Below are positions 47,232-58,024 of a stretch of 64,000 nt of DNA, piece by piece (positions within the stretch are counted from its first letter, which is position 1; each line of letters opens with the position of its first letter). The DNA is from Prostheceraeus crozeri (Eukaryota > Platyhelminthes > Polycladida > Euryleptidae): contig CAJQUW010005246.1 in the NCBI GenBank assembly GCA_907163375.1, forward strand, positions 60,846 to 124,845. The letters are read 5' to 3'. The translations under genes and the position numbers were made by a program. The notes under the pieces are model-generated. The model saw only the letters and a program-made list of their open reading frames with translations, was not told where the DNA came from and made no database searches.

Positions 47232-47723
47232 TCACAGTGACAGTAGGTACGCTTGAGTCATCAATTTCGTGCTCTGTCATGAGCTCTGTGTATGCGGTAG
47301 TGCGCAGTGACAGTAGGCAGGCATGAGTCTTCAATTTCGTGCTCTGTCATGAGCTCTATGTATGTGGTAGTGCGCAGTGACAGTAGGCAGGCATGAGTCT
47401 ACAATTTCCTGCTCTGGCATGAGCTGTGTGTATGCGGCAGTGCGCAGTGACAGTAGGCAGGCATGAGTCTACAATTTCGTGCTCCGTCATGAGCTCTATG
47501 TATGTGGCAGTGCGCAGTGACAGTAGGCAGGCATGAGTCTACAATTTCGTGCTCTGTCATGAGCTCTATGTATGTGGTAGTGCGCAGTGACAGTAGGCAG
47601 GCATGAGTCTTCAATTTCGTGCTCTGGCATGAGCTCTGTGTATGCGGTAGTGCGCAGTGACAGTAGGAAGGCATGAGTCTTCAATTTCGTGCTCTGTCAT
47701 GAGCTCTGTGTATGCGGCAGTGC
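47232..47723. repeat. 70-bp minisatellite, about 7 copies
   Basis: Units of 70 bp run gcgcagtgacagtagg...catgagtct.caatttcgtg...atgagctct.tgtatg.gg.agt. The first copy (47232) is the most diverged (ggtacgcttgagtcat). Since 70 is not a multiple of three, the repetitive reading frames on the minus strand are by-products. Confidence 0.93.
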
Positions 47724-49318
47724 TGCATTGACCCCATAGAGTAGGTAGAGCAGAAACCCAGTATTAATTAAATCCCCAATGTGGAAGCGGTTTTGATTTT
47801 ATTAAATGAGCCAAGTTTGATACAAATAAACATACTTCAATTGTTCAAAAGTATTGTGTCATGAAAATCTGTCCTTTCTATTCATGTTAGTATTACTTAT
47901 AAAGCTTTTGTGAGTAGTGCTTGAAGTATATTGACATCATGAAAATTTCATATTCGTGGATGAATGAACTTCACAAACTTCATAAAGTTGATTGTCTCTT
48001 CATATGTGCTTTGTGAATGGCCTATCAATAATTTGAATTCCGTATATCCTCTAGCAGAACTCAGACCTCTGATAGAACCCGGGTCAGACTCAGAAGCATC
48101 TTATGGACCTTAAATCCCATACATAAACATTCCGTTACTGCTGTACAATTGTTCATGTACCTACCATATGCCTGGTAAGTATTCATATACAAGACATGAC
48201 GAATTCACAATTAGTTGGTTAATAGTGACAAAATTGAGTGACACATCTGCATATAGTTTCAGAATATCAGAATCGTATATTTCCAATGCATGAAAACACG
48301 ATCAGGTTATAACAAAAGTATGACAGGTTATGCGATGACAAGTATCGAGTACATAAAATGACATATTTGCAAGAATGACAATGAAATCAGAAGTGAGATA
48401 TTTACAAATTATGATTTGAAGTGATGAGAATGATAGAATGATAGACGTTGAATAACTATGTCTGGAAGGAGAGGATAATTCATTTAATACTGAATGTAAG
48501 TTGCTAGGTATTTTCGATATTAGCATCAGTTGGAATGACATGCATAACTAGATTTGCAATCATTCAAGACAAAAGGCATCTTAAATATGCATTTTATTTC
48601 CATCTTTAATAATGCACCGGTGCGTACCGGCATATTCGTACGCACCCTTGTATCACACGTAGGCTTCCTTTTTTCGTAAATCCTTGTAGCGAGTGGGTTT
48701 CTATGACTTACGCATAATCCGGACACTAGAAAGAGAAATTAGACAAAATATAAATAGAACTTTAGTGTTGAATAATGATGTTAGAGTAAGTATGCTACAA
48801 GAATACCTAGGCTACTCAAGATATCAGGCGTATGTAAGAAAGATGTAGACTACGGTATACTGTACTAGTAGTACCTAGAACCGTCATATAATAGGCCGGT
48901 ATTTTCATATAGGTTCACCGAATGTAATGGTTGATATCGTACGTGTTTTTACCGATAAATTTTTGATGTAATTATACAGAACCTGGAATGAAACCCAGGG
49001 TAAGAGCAACATGAATTAATAGAACCCCCGGGTTCTGTTAGAAGATATACAGTAGATTACGTACTTCGATGCTTAATTTTGTAAGAAATTGGCAAATCTT
49101 CTCGATTTTCCAAAGTACTGTTTTGATTGTCGAATTTTTGATGTTACCATGAACTTACTGTGATACCCTTTGGCAGGAATCCGTAGAATGTGTAGTATGA
49201 AAAATACGAAGAGACTAAAAGTCACAAAAGAGTTGGAATCGTAGCTATCGTAGTTTTGGAGCAATAGCGTGAACTCCCCCCCTTCCCGGTGAAAAAGGTT
49301 AAGTCTGCCAATTAGCAC
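47724..49318. other. RAF intron, no gene seen
   Basis: Contains a small perfect stem GGTGCGTAC / GTACGCACC at 48618-48645 with a 10-nt loop. Otherwise AT-rich sequence with nothing recognised. Confidence 0.5.
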
Positions 49319-49804
49319 CTATTGTTTAATCGAAGACGTCCTGCTTTTCAAGGTGACAGGGTCTTCATAAAATAAACCGCATGGAATTCGAGAATTCATC
49401 ACTGTATACAGTGTAGCGGTGATGGGAGATTGCATTGGTAAACTCTTTGCACCGCGGTGATGAGTGCGTCCCTGATGAGAAAATTCTCTCAGAATTCTCT
49501 TTATTATTGAGGGAATGGCAATGTCTGATAGAATAATATCCAATAAGGAAGAGAATTTTTCAGCGATTATTTGAGACATTTTGTCACCTCTTCGAGTTCC
49601 TGAAACATTCTCCCACTTATATCCTCTTAAACCGATTTCACACCAGTACAGACAATGTTCAAACACGGCATCAAACCGATGAAGCAATCTAACAGGAACA
49701 TCCACAATAAAGAACAAACAGCAACGAACTTGACAATACGATATGACTGAATTCCGTTCCTCCATTTGTTTAAAATGCTGTTGTCGAATGACCATCTCAT
49801 TCAT
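49319..49804 (-). CDS. Unrecognised 161-codon open frame (doubtful gene)
   Basis: An ATG-initiated frame antisense to RAF encodes 161 residues (starting MNEMVIRQQHFKQMEER, ending SSIKQ). It has a cysteine-containing stretch (YCQVRCCLFF, CLYWCEIGLRGYKW) and a basic segment (SHQGRTHHRGAK). No domain, signal peptide or splice partner was recognised. Given the AT content, a chance frame of this length is expected roughly once in several such windows, so it is listed only as a possibility. It could be a decayed transposon piece. Confidence 0.15.
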   Translation of the reverse strand: MNEMVIRQQHFKQMEERNSVISYCQVRCCLFFIVDVPVRLLHRFDAVFEHCLYWCEIGLRGYKWENVSGTRRGDKMSQIIAEKFSSLLDIILSDIAIPSIIKRILREFSHQGRTHHRGAKSLPMQSPITATLYTVMNSRIPCGLFYEDPVTLKSRTSSIKQ

Positions 49805-49859
49805 TTAACATAGAAATGTATAGAAGTGCGGTTGCCATGAGAAAATAAAACGAATGATA

Positions 49860-50260
49860 TCAACGTGTGTCCTCACGTCCCACGCATATCCACGTATGTT
49901 TCGTATCTCCATGTGTTTCATGCATGTCTACGTAGGTCACGCATGTCTTCGTATGTTGCGTATATCCACGTGTCTCACGTATGTCCACGTGTGCCATGCA
50001 TGTCCACGTAGGTCACGCATGTCTTCGTATGTTGCGTATATCCACGTGTCTCACGCATGTCCACATGTGCCATGCATGTCCACGTAGGTCACGCATGTGT
50101 CTCACGTACGTGTATATCCACGTGTGTCATGTATGTTCATTTGTGTCACGTTTGTCCATGTGTTTCATGCATGTCCACGTATTTTACGAGCGGCACGGTT
50201 CACGCGTGTCACGTATGTCCACGCAATTCTCCTGTGTCTACGTAGGTCGCGCATGTCCAC
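49860..50260. repeat. 19-bp minisatellite with 76-bp higher-order unit
   Basis: Degenerate copies of tatgtccacgtgtgtcacg (19 bp) run for about 400 bp. In the middle a 76-bp block (four units, containing gtcttcgtatgttgcg) is repeated almost exactly (49951 and 50027). The frames through it read as Cys/His-rich repeats (HVCHACPRRSRM) but have no gene context. Confidence 0.85.
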
Positions 50261-51357
50261 TTTCATCGGTATATTCGATGCTGTCACAAAATCCAATAAT
50301 GAAGCGATTTTCAATCATTGTATTGACAGTGTATATATGAAGAAGATTATATGAATATTTAGGAAAGTCCCGTAAAGTATTACTTCTCGTGTAACGCATT
50401 ATAAATGGAGAAAAACGTCTACAAGTAGGTAATTTGCTTCAGCAATTTTACAGAAATTGTACAGCATGCGCTCTTGTGAACAATTTTTTCCGTTATAGAG
50501 CGATAATGATTTCCTGTAGAAAAGGGCAATGCGAATCATTATGGCAGACAGACGTCCTCAGAACAGCAAAGGAATGAAACATCATTGTTTTGAATCAGTG
50601 CTCAAATCGTCTGAAATAATTATTTCTGTGAGACGCAAGAAATGAACTTTTAATCCTGTACTTCATTTTCAGCATTATCGACAACATTTTGGTATGTTTT
50701 TCACTCCCAAACTACGTAGTGTCTTGATTTCACTGTAGATGGCTGATATCCAATTGCTCAATATGAAAATGAACTTGTTATCATACAAAGCCAGATTTTG
50801 CAATGATTCAAAATTATTGCCTCAAAATGCAAATTACCGTGCATGACGAGTTTGACTGAATACGGTATCATTGTTCATCTATTGCTTTTCACTCTCGAAT
50901 AGAATTGCTATTGAAGACCCGAAGTTCACGGATGCAGTTACGTGCATACTGCAAGGATGTGTTCTCTCCACCCTCTCTACCCTCTCTCTCTCCCCCTCCC
51001 TAAAATTCAAGGGTTTTATTGTCGTGATGGAAAATTCCGAAATAAATTGCAAGCTGATGTATGAGAATGACATATTATATGATGAACATATGCGTACAAC
51101 GAAGTTCGAATGTCGACTGAGGTCAGCTGCAATATATGAAGTAGATGATGATGAACAGATAAACGTCCGTAGCGTAAGGTGAATCCGTTTGGCATGGCAA
51201 CGGCCTGGAAACTGATACGATGGGGAGGAGACACATATTTTGAAGTGATTAATGATCCTTATCTTGAACATCAAACAAGCTGATTTTGACCGACCTCCGT
51301 CGCGAAGTTAGTTGAACAAACTTTGGACTGATTATTCATTTGGTAGTTTCTGTCTTT
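50261..51357. other. RAF intron, no gene seen
   Basis: Short frames on both strands at about 50870-51270 overlap each other and resemble nothing known. A ccctctct run lies at about 50970-50998. Confidence 0.5.
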
Positions 51358-51513
51358 TATCGCATTGATTTCTTGGCCAATCACGTAAGCCAAAGGGAGA
51401 CAAGTAGCTCCATACCAATCTCTGTCGCTTGATACCAATGCATACAATGACTGAGATAGAATCATGTCACCTCTAGACAAACCCAGACATACGCAGAGGA
51501 ATCCATCTCTGGG
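51358..51513. repeat. Dispersed repeat R2, copy 3 (partial)
   Basis: Matches the last third of R2 copies 1 and 2 through ggccaatcacgtaagccaaagg, gagata.aatcatgtc and gaatccatctct, in the same orientation. The 5' part of the family is absent. Confidence 0.6.
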
Positions 51514-51905
51514 GTTGGGACTTTCGAGACAGACTCGACCATCATGTTATCGCTTTACGGAATCGAAGTTGAGTTTGTATGTAAGTTATCGCTTGTTTCT
51601 TTCTATTTCGTTTAGCGATGATGTGTCAAGGAGCTGGAATTCTATTGTTTTGCGTTACTTTCCTCGACATGGCCTTCTAAGCCAATCTGTGTATTTAATT
51701 CTCTCTGTTCGTCTCTCAATCACTGTTCGTCGATGCTAGAATTGGATAATTGCCATATCATGGATAACTTTGATAAGCATAGATGTTGATTTCATTCTAT
51801 TGTCGCTGATATTGTCCATCAGAGAATAGAATTGTCATGGTAGCGTGTCTTTGACGTTTAGTACAATATTGTGAGCATCAAACCATGGAATGATAATCGT
51901 CTTCT

Positions 51906-51972
51906 CTCTCTCTCTTTCTCTCTCCCTCTCCCTCTCTCTTTCTTTCTTTTTTCTCTCATTCTCTCTCTTCGA
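51906..51972. repeat. CT-rich microsatellite
   Basis: An almost pure pyrimidine run of ctct, ttct and ccct words. Confidence 0.9.
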
Positions 51973-52379
51973 TGCTCTGCTACAATAATATTTCAACTGC
52001 AAATTTCAAATTGGAATTTTGTTGACGAAGATGTCATATACTGAGTCGTACACTGCCAATCCGCGCACTGAGCGGTCGTTTTTGGATACAGTTTGGGAGA
52101 ATCTGTCACTATACGCGCATTTGATGTGTTTCACATACCTTTGCGAAATGTATCGAGGTATACCTCCGAGATTTCTTCATATCAACACATACGTGGAATC
52201 AGATGTACTGAGCCATGTACTCTACCTCGGCGGATGGTTGGGGAAAGCATGGAAGCATTCATATCAGTCATCTGCTTTCACAGCTAAGTTTAATAATCCA
52301 TCAGCAAGTTACGGGAGGAATGATGCTGTCAAGACATATTGAAGAACGGTGATAGGGTACAATTGCATGAAGGGCAAGC

Positions 52380-52680
52380 TTTCACTTTGTCGTAAGATAC
52401 TCTCGAAGGTGCGAAATGGGACCCAGGGTGACAACAGTCGATCCCAACTACCGAGGACATCACCAGCCTCTGCCACCTTGGGAGCCGCTGATGTGCTACA
52501 ATGGATGTAGGTGGGGAGACTCCACTAACTGGACAAGGGACTTAGCTGCTCTTTTGAGAAAGTCCCTGCTGTCTGCTGTGTCATGTTGACTTAGAGACAC
52601 GTTGTCAGTTGCAGGGGTGTCTCCCCCAGTCATAAACATCGTCTCTCGAACGTTCGTACTCCGTAGAGGAATGATGCTGA
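52380..52680. other. GC-richer patch of unknown nature in the RAF intron
   Basis: This 300-bp stretch (gggacccagggtgacaac..., ccaccttgggagccgctg, ggtggggagactccac) is clearly more GC-rich than its surroundings but keeps no long open frame. It could be the tail of a repeat or a decayed exon; nothing decisive was seen. Confidence 0.3.
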
Positions 52681-53259
52681 AGCTGAATCAGAGGACTAGG
52701 TCATGGGTGTAATTTCATAGTATAGAATTCAGCAACAAGATCGAATGACTAAGAGAAGAGTCGAAGGAATTGCGTTCAAAAGATAGTGAATTGTTGAGCT
52801 TCCTTGAACTTTTCCGCTGATTCTGAATACAGCGTCTGCCTTTAAAATCATTGATGATTCACAAGATTGTCTAAGCTTTCCTTGCATAGAACCAACTTTT
52901 GTCGAGCTTGTGTTTGATTGAACGACTGATTCTTAATCATTCTTTGCCACTGACTTCAGTATCTTGACTGCTTGCGACGGGATCTGATTTGACCTAGCTT
53001 GCATGAATGCTTTTTCTCATTGAACCTTTCCCAGCATCATCATGCAAACTCTTTGATCGATTGTTGAAACAGTGGTGCTCATGCATCATTGCAGTTTTGT
53101 GCACATCAGTGAAACAACTACTTTTGAAGATTATTCATTGAATGAGAAATCCGTCTTAAGACGGAAGCCAAAATCTTTATAATAAAAGTCAGAATTGCAG
53201 TGGAGAGCGTCCTTCTGGTTTTGATCAGGAAAGAATGCTAAAAAACTGAATCACCCCCT

Positions 53260-53830
53260 ATAGACAAGTTATGACGCATAGAATCGTAGACCAATGATTT
53301 TGCCTGTCCTCTGCTATCACTGAAATCATAGCGATAAGGATCATAAAGGTCGACCTTACCTTCAGACGGAAAAGGGTCTTCCAGTTCTCGCATTCTCCCT
53401 CTTTAGACATCTTCAGCACTGATCCATCTCCTTTACATCTCCCCCCACGTCTCTTCGTTGTAAAGCCGCTGGCAACCCCGCCATCTATGTAGAACTCCTC
53501 AGTTGGCAATTTCTTGTCTTATTCTTGGTGGCTGTATTTGATCATCAACCGTCTCATTAGCTGTTGGGGGCAACAGAGCTCCCAGAGATTCGTGTGGCGC
53601 ATCTCGCTATGCATTGTGCAAGCCTTAGGGTGGGAGTAAATGGGCTGCAACCTCCCCCATCTGATGCTGCTCTCCTTGTCTACCGCAGCAACCTTAAACG
53701 CCATCTCTTCTCGAGGTATTTGTCTGCTCATCATGTGCGTCTAATAAGAGCAGGCTTTCCCTTCGAGGACGTTCTTGGATCTGTGATGCTTGCGATGTCC
53801 ATATTCTTCTTCCCCACTCTTGTTTGAGGT
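53260..53830. other. GC-richer block with coding-like frames just upstream of a RAF kinase exon
   Basis: On the minus strand a frame ending FRLK at 53360 is followed at once by a consensus donor (aag|gtaagg), and a second minus frame (53734-53519, MMSRQIPREEMAFKV) lies upstream of it. On the plus strand, 53564-53827 reads LVYRSNLKRHLFSRYL, faintly like the C-terminal end of non-LTR retrotransposon proteins. The readings conflict and none is convincing. Either a decayed transposon or a nested antisense exon is possible. Confidence 0.25.
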
Positions 53831-53971
53831 CAGTATTGAACTCCCTCCCTCCAGATCTTTAATCCATATCATTAACCGCTGAACCACGGAATCACAACTG
53901 CGAAATATTCGATTGGATGATTATTTCAAAGTCATAAACAAAGGAAATGGACCTTCTTTTTGCATTTCCAG

Positions 53972-54168
53972 CGTCGGAGACGGGATTCCAACGAAGATTG
54001 GGAAGTTTCAGCTGATCTGATCGTTAAAGGACATCGTATTGGATCAGGATCCTTCGGAACTGTCTTCAAAGGTTACTGGCACGGCAACGTGGCTATCAAG
54101 GAATTGAATGTGACTGACCCAACCCCCGCACAACTGAAAGCATTTACAAATGAAGTTGATGTGTTGCG
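53972..54168 (+). CDS. RAF: RAF kinase, exon with start of the kinase domain (P-loop, catalytic Lys, alphaC)
   Basis: This 197-nt exon runs from acceptor tgcatttccag to donor ttgcg|gtaagt. It encodes the N-terminal acidic motif [11 protein letters not shown] (compare RRDSSDDWE in B-RAF), then the glycine loop [11 protein letters not shown], the ATP-anchoring lysine in [21 protein letters not shown], and alphaC NEVDVLR with its conserved Glu. RAF phosphorylates and activates MEK downstream of Ras at the plasma membrane. It starts in phase 0, matching the linker exon, and ends in phase 2, so the Arg codon is completed by the next exon (CG|G, then KTRH). The E-D pair at the NtA positions is B-RAF-like, which in vertebrates favours constitutive priming. 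Replacement of the usual V-K-M by I-K-E and a few other changes suggest a divergent invertebrate lineage. Confidence 0.97.
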
Positions 54169-54817
54169 GTAAGTCATTGATGATCGATTTCTATTTCACC
54201 CTTGTGACGAGATATTGATTCATTCATTATCATTTCTATCTAGCCATAGAAAATAACTTTCAATTATCGTGAAAAGGAGTCATTGTTGCGTTCATCTGGG
54301 CTAAATCACATGTTATTATGAAATTTCACTTTATAATAAGCAATATAATGATACTTGCTCTTATATAAAATTGTTCTCAGACCTGAAAAATGTAAACACT
54401 TAACTCCTTGGCAGCCGTAGACACTGTGTTCCGCCTTGTAAGAGCTCAAAATCAGCACTTAAATTAAATCATGCAGATTAGATCTTATTGTCAGTTCTTA
54501 AATCGCACATGTTTGAGGACAAAGTTCTATTGGATGCCCAGGCGAGCTGGCACTCTGCAATATTTATGATGCTTTTGCGATGTTTTGAATATTTGTCGAA
54601 AAGCAAAGAAAATCTATCATTCCCTGCAGTGCGTTGAAGTAGAGACACCATACAGACTGTAGATTGAAAGTGCAAGAATGTTATCGCATTCATGAAAGCA
54701 GTAGCTTAACGATTTGATCAATATTGATGATGAAAGCAACTGTTCACCATAGTCAAGCTGAAAAGTAGTTATTTAATTCAAGCTGATCATTATATGTAGT
54801 TAGATAACTTCACACTC
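54169..54817. other. RAF intron before the 32-bp array
   Basis: Starts with the consensus donor gtaagt. No other feature was recognised. Confidence 0.6.
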
Positions 54818-56885
54818 AGTAGTAGCGTAGGACAGTTATCCAGTTTCACAGTAGTTGCGTAGGACAGTTATTCAGTTTCACAGTAGTAGCGTAGGACAGT
54901 TATCCAGTTTCACAGTAGTCGCGTAGGACAGTTATCCAGTTTCACAGTAGTTGCGTAGGACAGTTATCCAGTTTCACAGTAGTTGCGTAGGACAGTTATC
55001 CAGTTTCACAGTAGTTGCGTAGGACAGTTATCCAGTTTCACAGTAGTTGCGTAGGACAGTTATCCAGTTTCACAGTAGTTGCGTAGGACAGTTATCCAGT
55101 TTCACAGTAGTTGCGTAGGACAGTTATCCAGTTTCACAGTAGTTGCGTAGGACAGTTATTCAGTTTCACAGTAGTTGCGTAGGACAGTTATTCAGTTGCT
55201 CAATAGTTGCGTAGGACAGTTATCCAGTTGCTCAGTAGTTGCGTAGGACAGTTATCCAGTTGCTCAGTAGTTGCGTAGGACAGTTATCCAGTTTCAGAGT
55301 AGTTGCGTAGGACAGTTATCCAGTTTCAGAGTAGTTGCGTAGGACAGTTATCCAGTTGCTCAATAGTTGCGTAGGACAGTTATCCAGTTTCACAGTAGTT
55401 GCGTAGGACAGTTATCCAGTTTCACAGTAGTTGCGTAGGACAGTTATCCAGTTTCACAGTAGTTGCGTAGGACAGTTATCCAGTTTCACAGTAGTTGCGT
55501 AGGACAGTTATCCAGTTTCACAGTAGTTGCGTAGGACAGTTATCCAGTTTCACAGTAGTTGCGTAGGACAGTTATCCAGTTTCACAGTAGTTGCGTAGGA
55601 CAGTTATTCAGTTTCACAGTAGTTGCGTAGGACAGTTATTCAGTTTCACAGTAGTTGCGTAGGACAGTTATCCAGTTGCTCAGTAGTTGCGTAGGACAGT
55701 TATCCAGTTTCACAGTAGTTGCGTAGGACAGTTATCCAGTTGCTCAATAATTGCGTAGGACAGTTATCTAGTTGCTCAGTAGTTGCGTAGGACAGTTATC
55801 CAGTTTCAGAGTAGTTGCGTAGGACAGTTATCCAGTTTCAGAGTAGTTGCGTAGGACAGTTATCCAGTTGCTCAATAATTGCGTAGGACAGTTATCCAGT
55901 TGCACAGTAGTTGCGTAGGACAGTTATCCAGTTTCAGAGTAGTTGCGTAGGACAGTTATCCAGTTGCTCAATAATTGCGTAGGACAGTTATCCAGTTTCA
56001 CAGTAGTAGCGTAGGACAGTTATCCAGTTTCACAGTAGTTGCGTAGGATAGTTATCCAGTTTCACAGTAGTTGCGTAGGACAGTTATCCAGTTTCACAGT
56101 AGTTGCGTAGGACAGTTATCCAGTTTCACAGTAGTTGCGTAGGACAGTTATCCAGTTTCACAGTAGTTGCGTAGGACAGTTATCCAGTTTCACAGTAGTT
56201 GCGTAGGACAGTTATCCAGTTTCACAGTAGTTGCGTAGGACAGTTATTCAGTTTCACAGTAGTTGCGTAGGACAGTTATCCAGTTGCTCAGTAGTTGCGT
56301 AGGACAGTTATCCAGTTTCAGAGTAGTTGCGTAGGACAGTTATCCAGTTGCTCAATAATTGCGTAGGACAGTTATCTAGTTGCTCAGTAGTTGCGTAGGA
56401 CAGTTATCCAGTTTCACAGTAGTTGCGTAGGACAGTTATCCAGTTTCACAGTAGTTGCGTAGGACAGTTATCCAGTTTCACAGTAGTTGCGTAGGACAGT
56501 TATCCAGTTGCTCAGTAGTTGCGTAGGACAGTTATCCAGTTGCTCAATAGTTGCGTAGGACAGTTATCCAGTTTCACAATAGTTGCATAGGACAGTTATC
56601 CAGTTTCACAGTAGTTGCGTAGGACAGTTATCTAGTTGCTCAGTAGTTGCGTAGGACAGTTATCCAGTTGCTCAGTATTTGCGTAGGACAGTTATCCAGT
56701 TTCAGAGTAGTTGCGTAGGACAGTTATCCAGTTGCTCAATAATTGCGTAGGACAGTTATCTAGTTGCTCAGTAGTTGCGTAGGACAGTTATCCAGTTGCT
56801 CAGTATTTGCGTAGGACAGTTATCCAGTTGCTCAATAGTTGCGTAGGACAGTTATCCAGTTTCACAGTAGTTGCGTAGGACAGTT
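54818..56885. repeat. 32-bp tandem array, about 65 units
   Basis: Units of 32 bp (cagtagttgc + gtaggacagt + tatccagttt + ca) repeat without spacers for 2.07 kb. The last part of the unit varies between tttcaca, tttcaga and ttgctca, and agtagtt alternates with aataatt. Multi-unit blocks recur: ttgctcaataattgc followed by a tatctagttgctcag unit appears near 55738, 56349 and 56739. The array fills about two thirds of the intron between two RAF kinase exons. Confidence 0.97.
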
Positions 56886-57410
56886 GCTTCAAGCAGCTGT
56901 CAAGCTTATTTGCACAGCTTGACAGTTGAAAATTACAGTTGGCCACCATCATTTCCTCATAAAAATTGTCCACCAGAGAGTCACGGTACGGTGGGAGCTC
57001 GGGATATCAAAACTCCCACAAGTGAATATTGCAATCTATTTTGAGACAAGAAAATTAACTTTTGTGCATTTGTATTGAAAGTCTTTGAACATGACCGAAC
57101 CTTTCTCTCTGCTCCGATCATCATTAGAATGATCTCTGTTCAGCCTCAACCTCATCGTCCTCATTCGGATGACTTCGAATGAAGGATGAGTAGGGTACGA
57201 GACTTCCATGCGAACAACAAGAACACGATGTTATGACAGATTCTCTGTTGATTTGAGACTCTTATTTAGAAAGTATAATTAATAAATTGATAAGTAGCTA
57301 ATAGGTGTAGATAGTGGATGATCTCACTGATGTCCTCATTGAGCTGATCACCCACTCCATCGAACTTCAATCTTTCAACGCTTTATTTACTTTTTGAATT
57401 TCAATTTCAG
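56886..57410. other. RAF intron after the 32-bp array
   Basis: Opens with a short inverted repeat (caagcagctgtcaagct / agcttgacagttg). The rest is unremarkable, ending in the polypyrimidine tract and acceptor ttcaatttcag. Confidence 0.6.
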
Positions 57411-57587
57411 GAAAACTCGACACACCAACATCCTCCTCTTCATGGGTTGTATCTCTAGGCCAAGACTTGCCATTATCACTCAATGGTGCGAAGGGTCAAG
57501 TCTGTACAAACATATCCACGTGATTGAGAGCAAATTCGAGATGGGACATCTGCTGGATATCACCAAGCAAACTGCACAAGGCATGGA
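57411..57587 (+). CDS. RAF: RAF kinase, exon with hinge region and alphaD/E helices
   Basis: This 177-nt exon lies between acceptor aatttcaatttcag and donor atgga|gtgagt. It encodes (R)[30 protein letters not shown] with the Thr gatekeeper and Cys hinge, [16 protein letters not shown], and ends [11 protein letters not shown] plus two bases of the next codon (Asp in most RAFs). The segment corresponds exactly to 59 residues of B-RAF, from KTRHVN to TAQGMD, and both junctions fall where vertebrate RAF genes split, as recalled from the family. The KTR dimer-interface arginine is kept. The following exon should start YLH...HRDLK; it was not found in the remaining 6.4 kb, so the intron is probably longer than the window. 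Confidence 0.97.
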
Positions 57588-57844
57588 GTGAGTATTTTCC
57601 AAGGCTTCATCTCTATATCACCGCATCTTGGTGAACTAAAACATCATCAGGTGAAACTTCATAATTGGGCTGGGAATGGGCTGTATATTGTCCGATCCGA
57701 ACTGAAGACGAAAATGCTATCTGTAGAATGCTCTGAGTCCGAGACTCACCAAGACTTTCACAGATAAGAGCTTCTCTCTTCACTGCATTAGCGGAAGAAC
57801 ATTATTTCGCATTTGCAATAGATCGCGCTTTCTCCCACTAATTT

Positions 57845-58024
57845 GTCTCCGTGGCACAGTGGTTAAGTGCCTGGCTTAACGATCTTTTGGTCTAGGGTTC
57901 GAGCCCCAAAGCGTCATTGGAATTCGGTAGGAAGCGCAACCGGACTGAAAGTATCACCGCGCTCCAGAAACGTCCATGTGTCAGCAGCGTTAAAGTCCAC
58001 CAGTGGTGGATCAGTGACGTTAAG
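57845..58024 (+). mobile_element. SINE-A copy 5
   Basis: Begins GTCTCCGTGGCACAGTGG and has the best B box of the family (GGGTTCGAGCCCC). The body and tail are more diverged (gcgcaaccggactg, cagtggtggatcagtgacg). No target duplication was identified. It lies 258 bp downstream of a RAF kinase exon, in the same orientation. Confidence 0.85.

Noticed and set aside
47399-47684. Repetitive minus-strand proteins with HCALPHT motifs
   Set aside because: They come from reading the 70-bp minisatellite, whose period shifts the frame at each unit.
49854-50354. Cys/His-rich repeat proteins (zinc-finger-like)
   Set aside because: The pattern is produced by the 19-bp cacgtgt repeat in several frames; Cys/His spacing does not match a zinc-finger family.
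54818-56885. Regularly spaced repeats that might suggest a CRISPR array
   Set aside because: Units of 32 bp are directly adjacent with no unique spacers, and the context is an intron of an animal gene.
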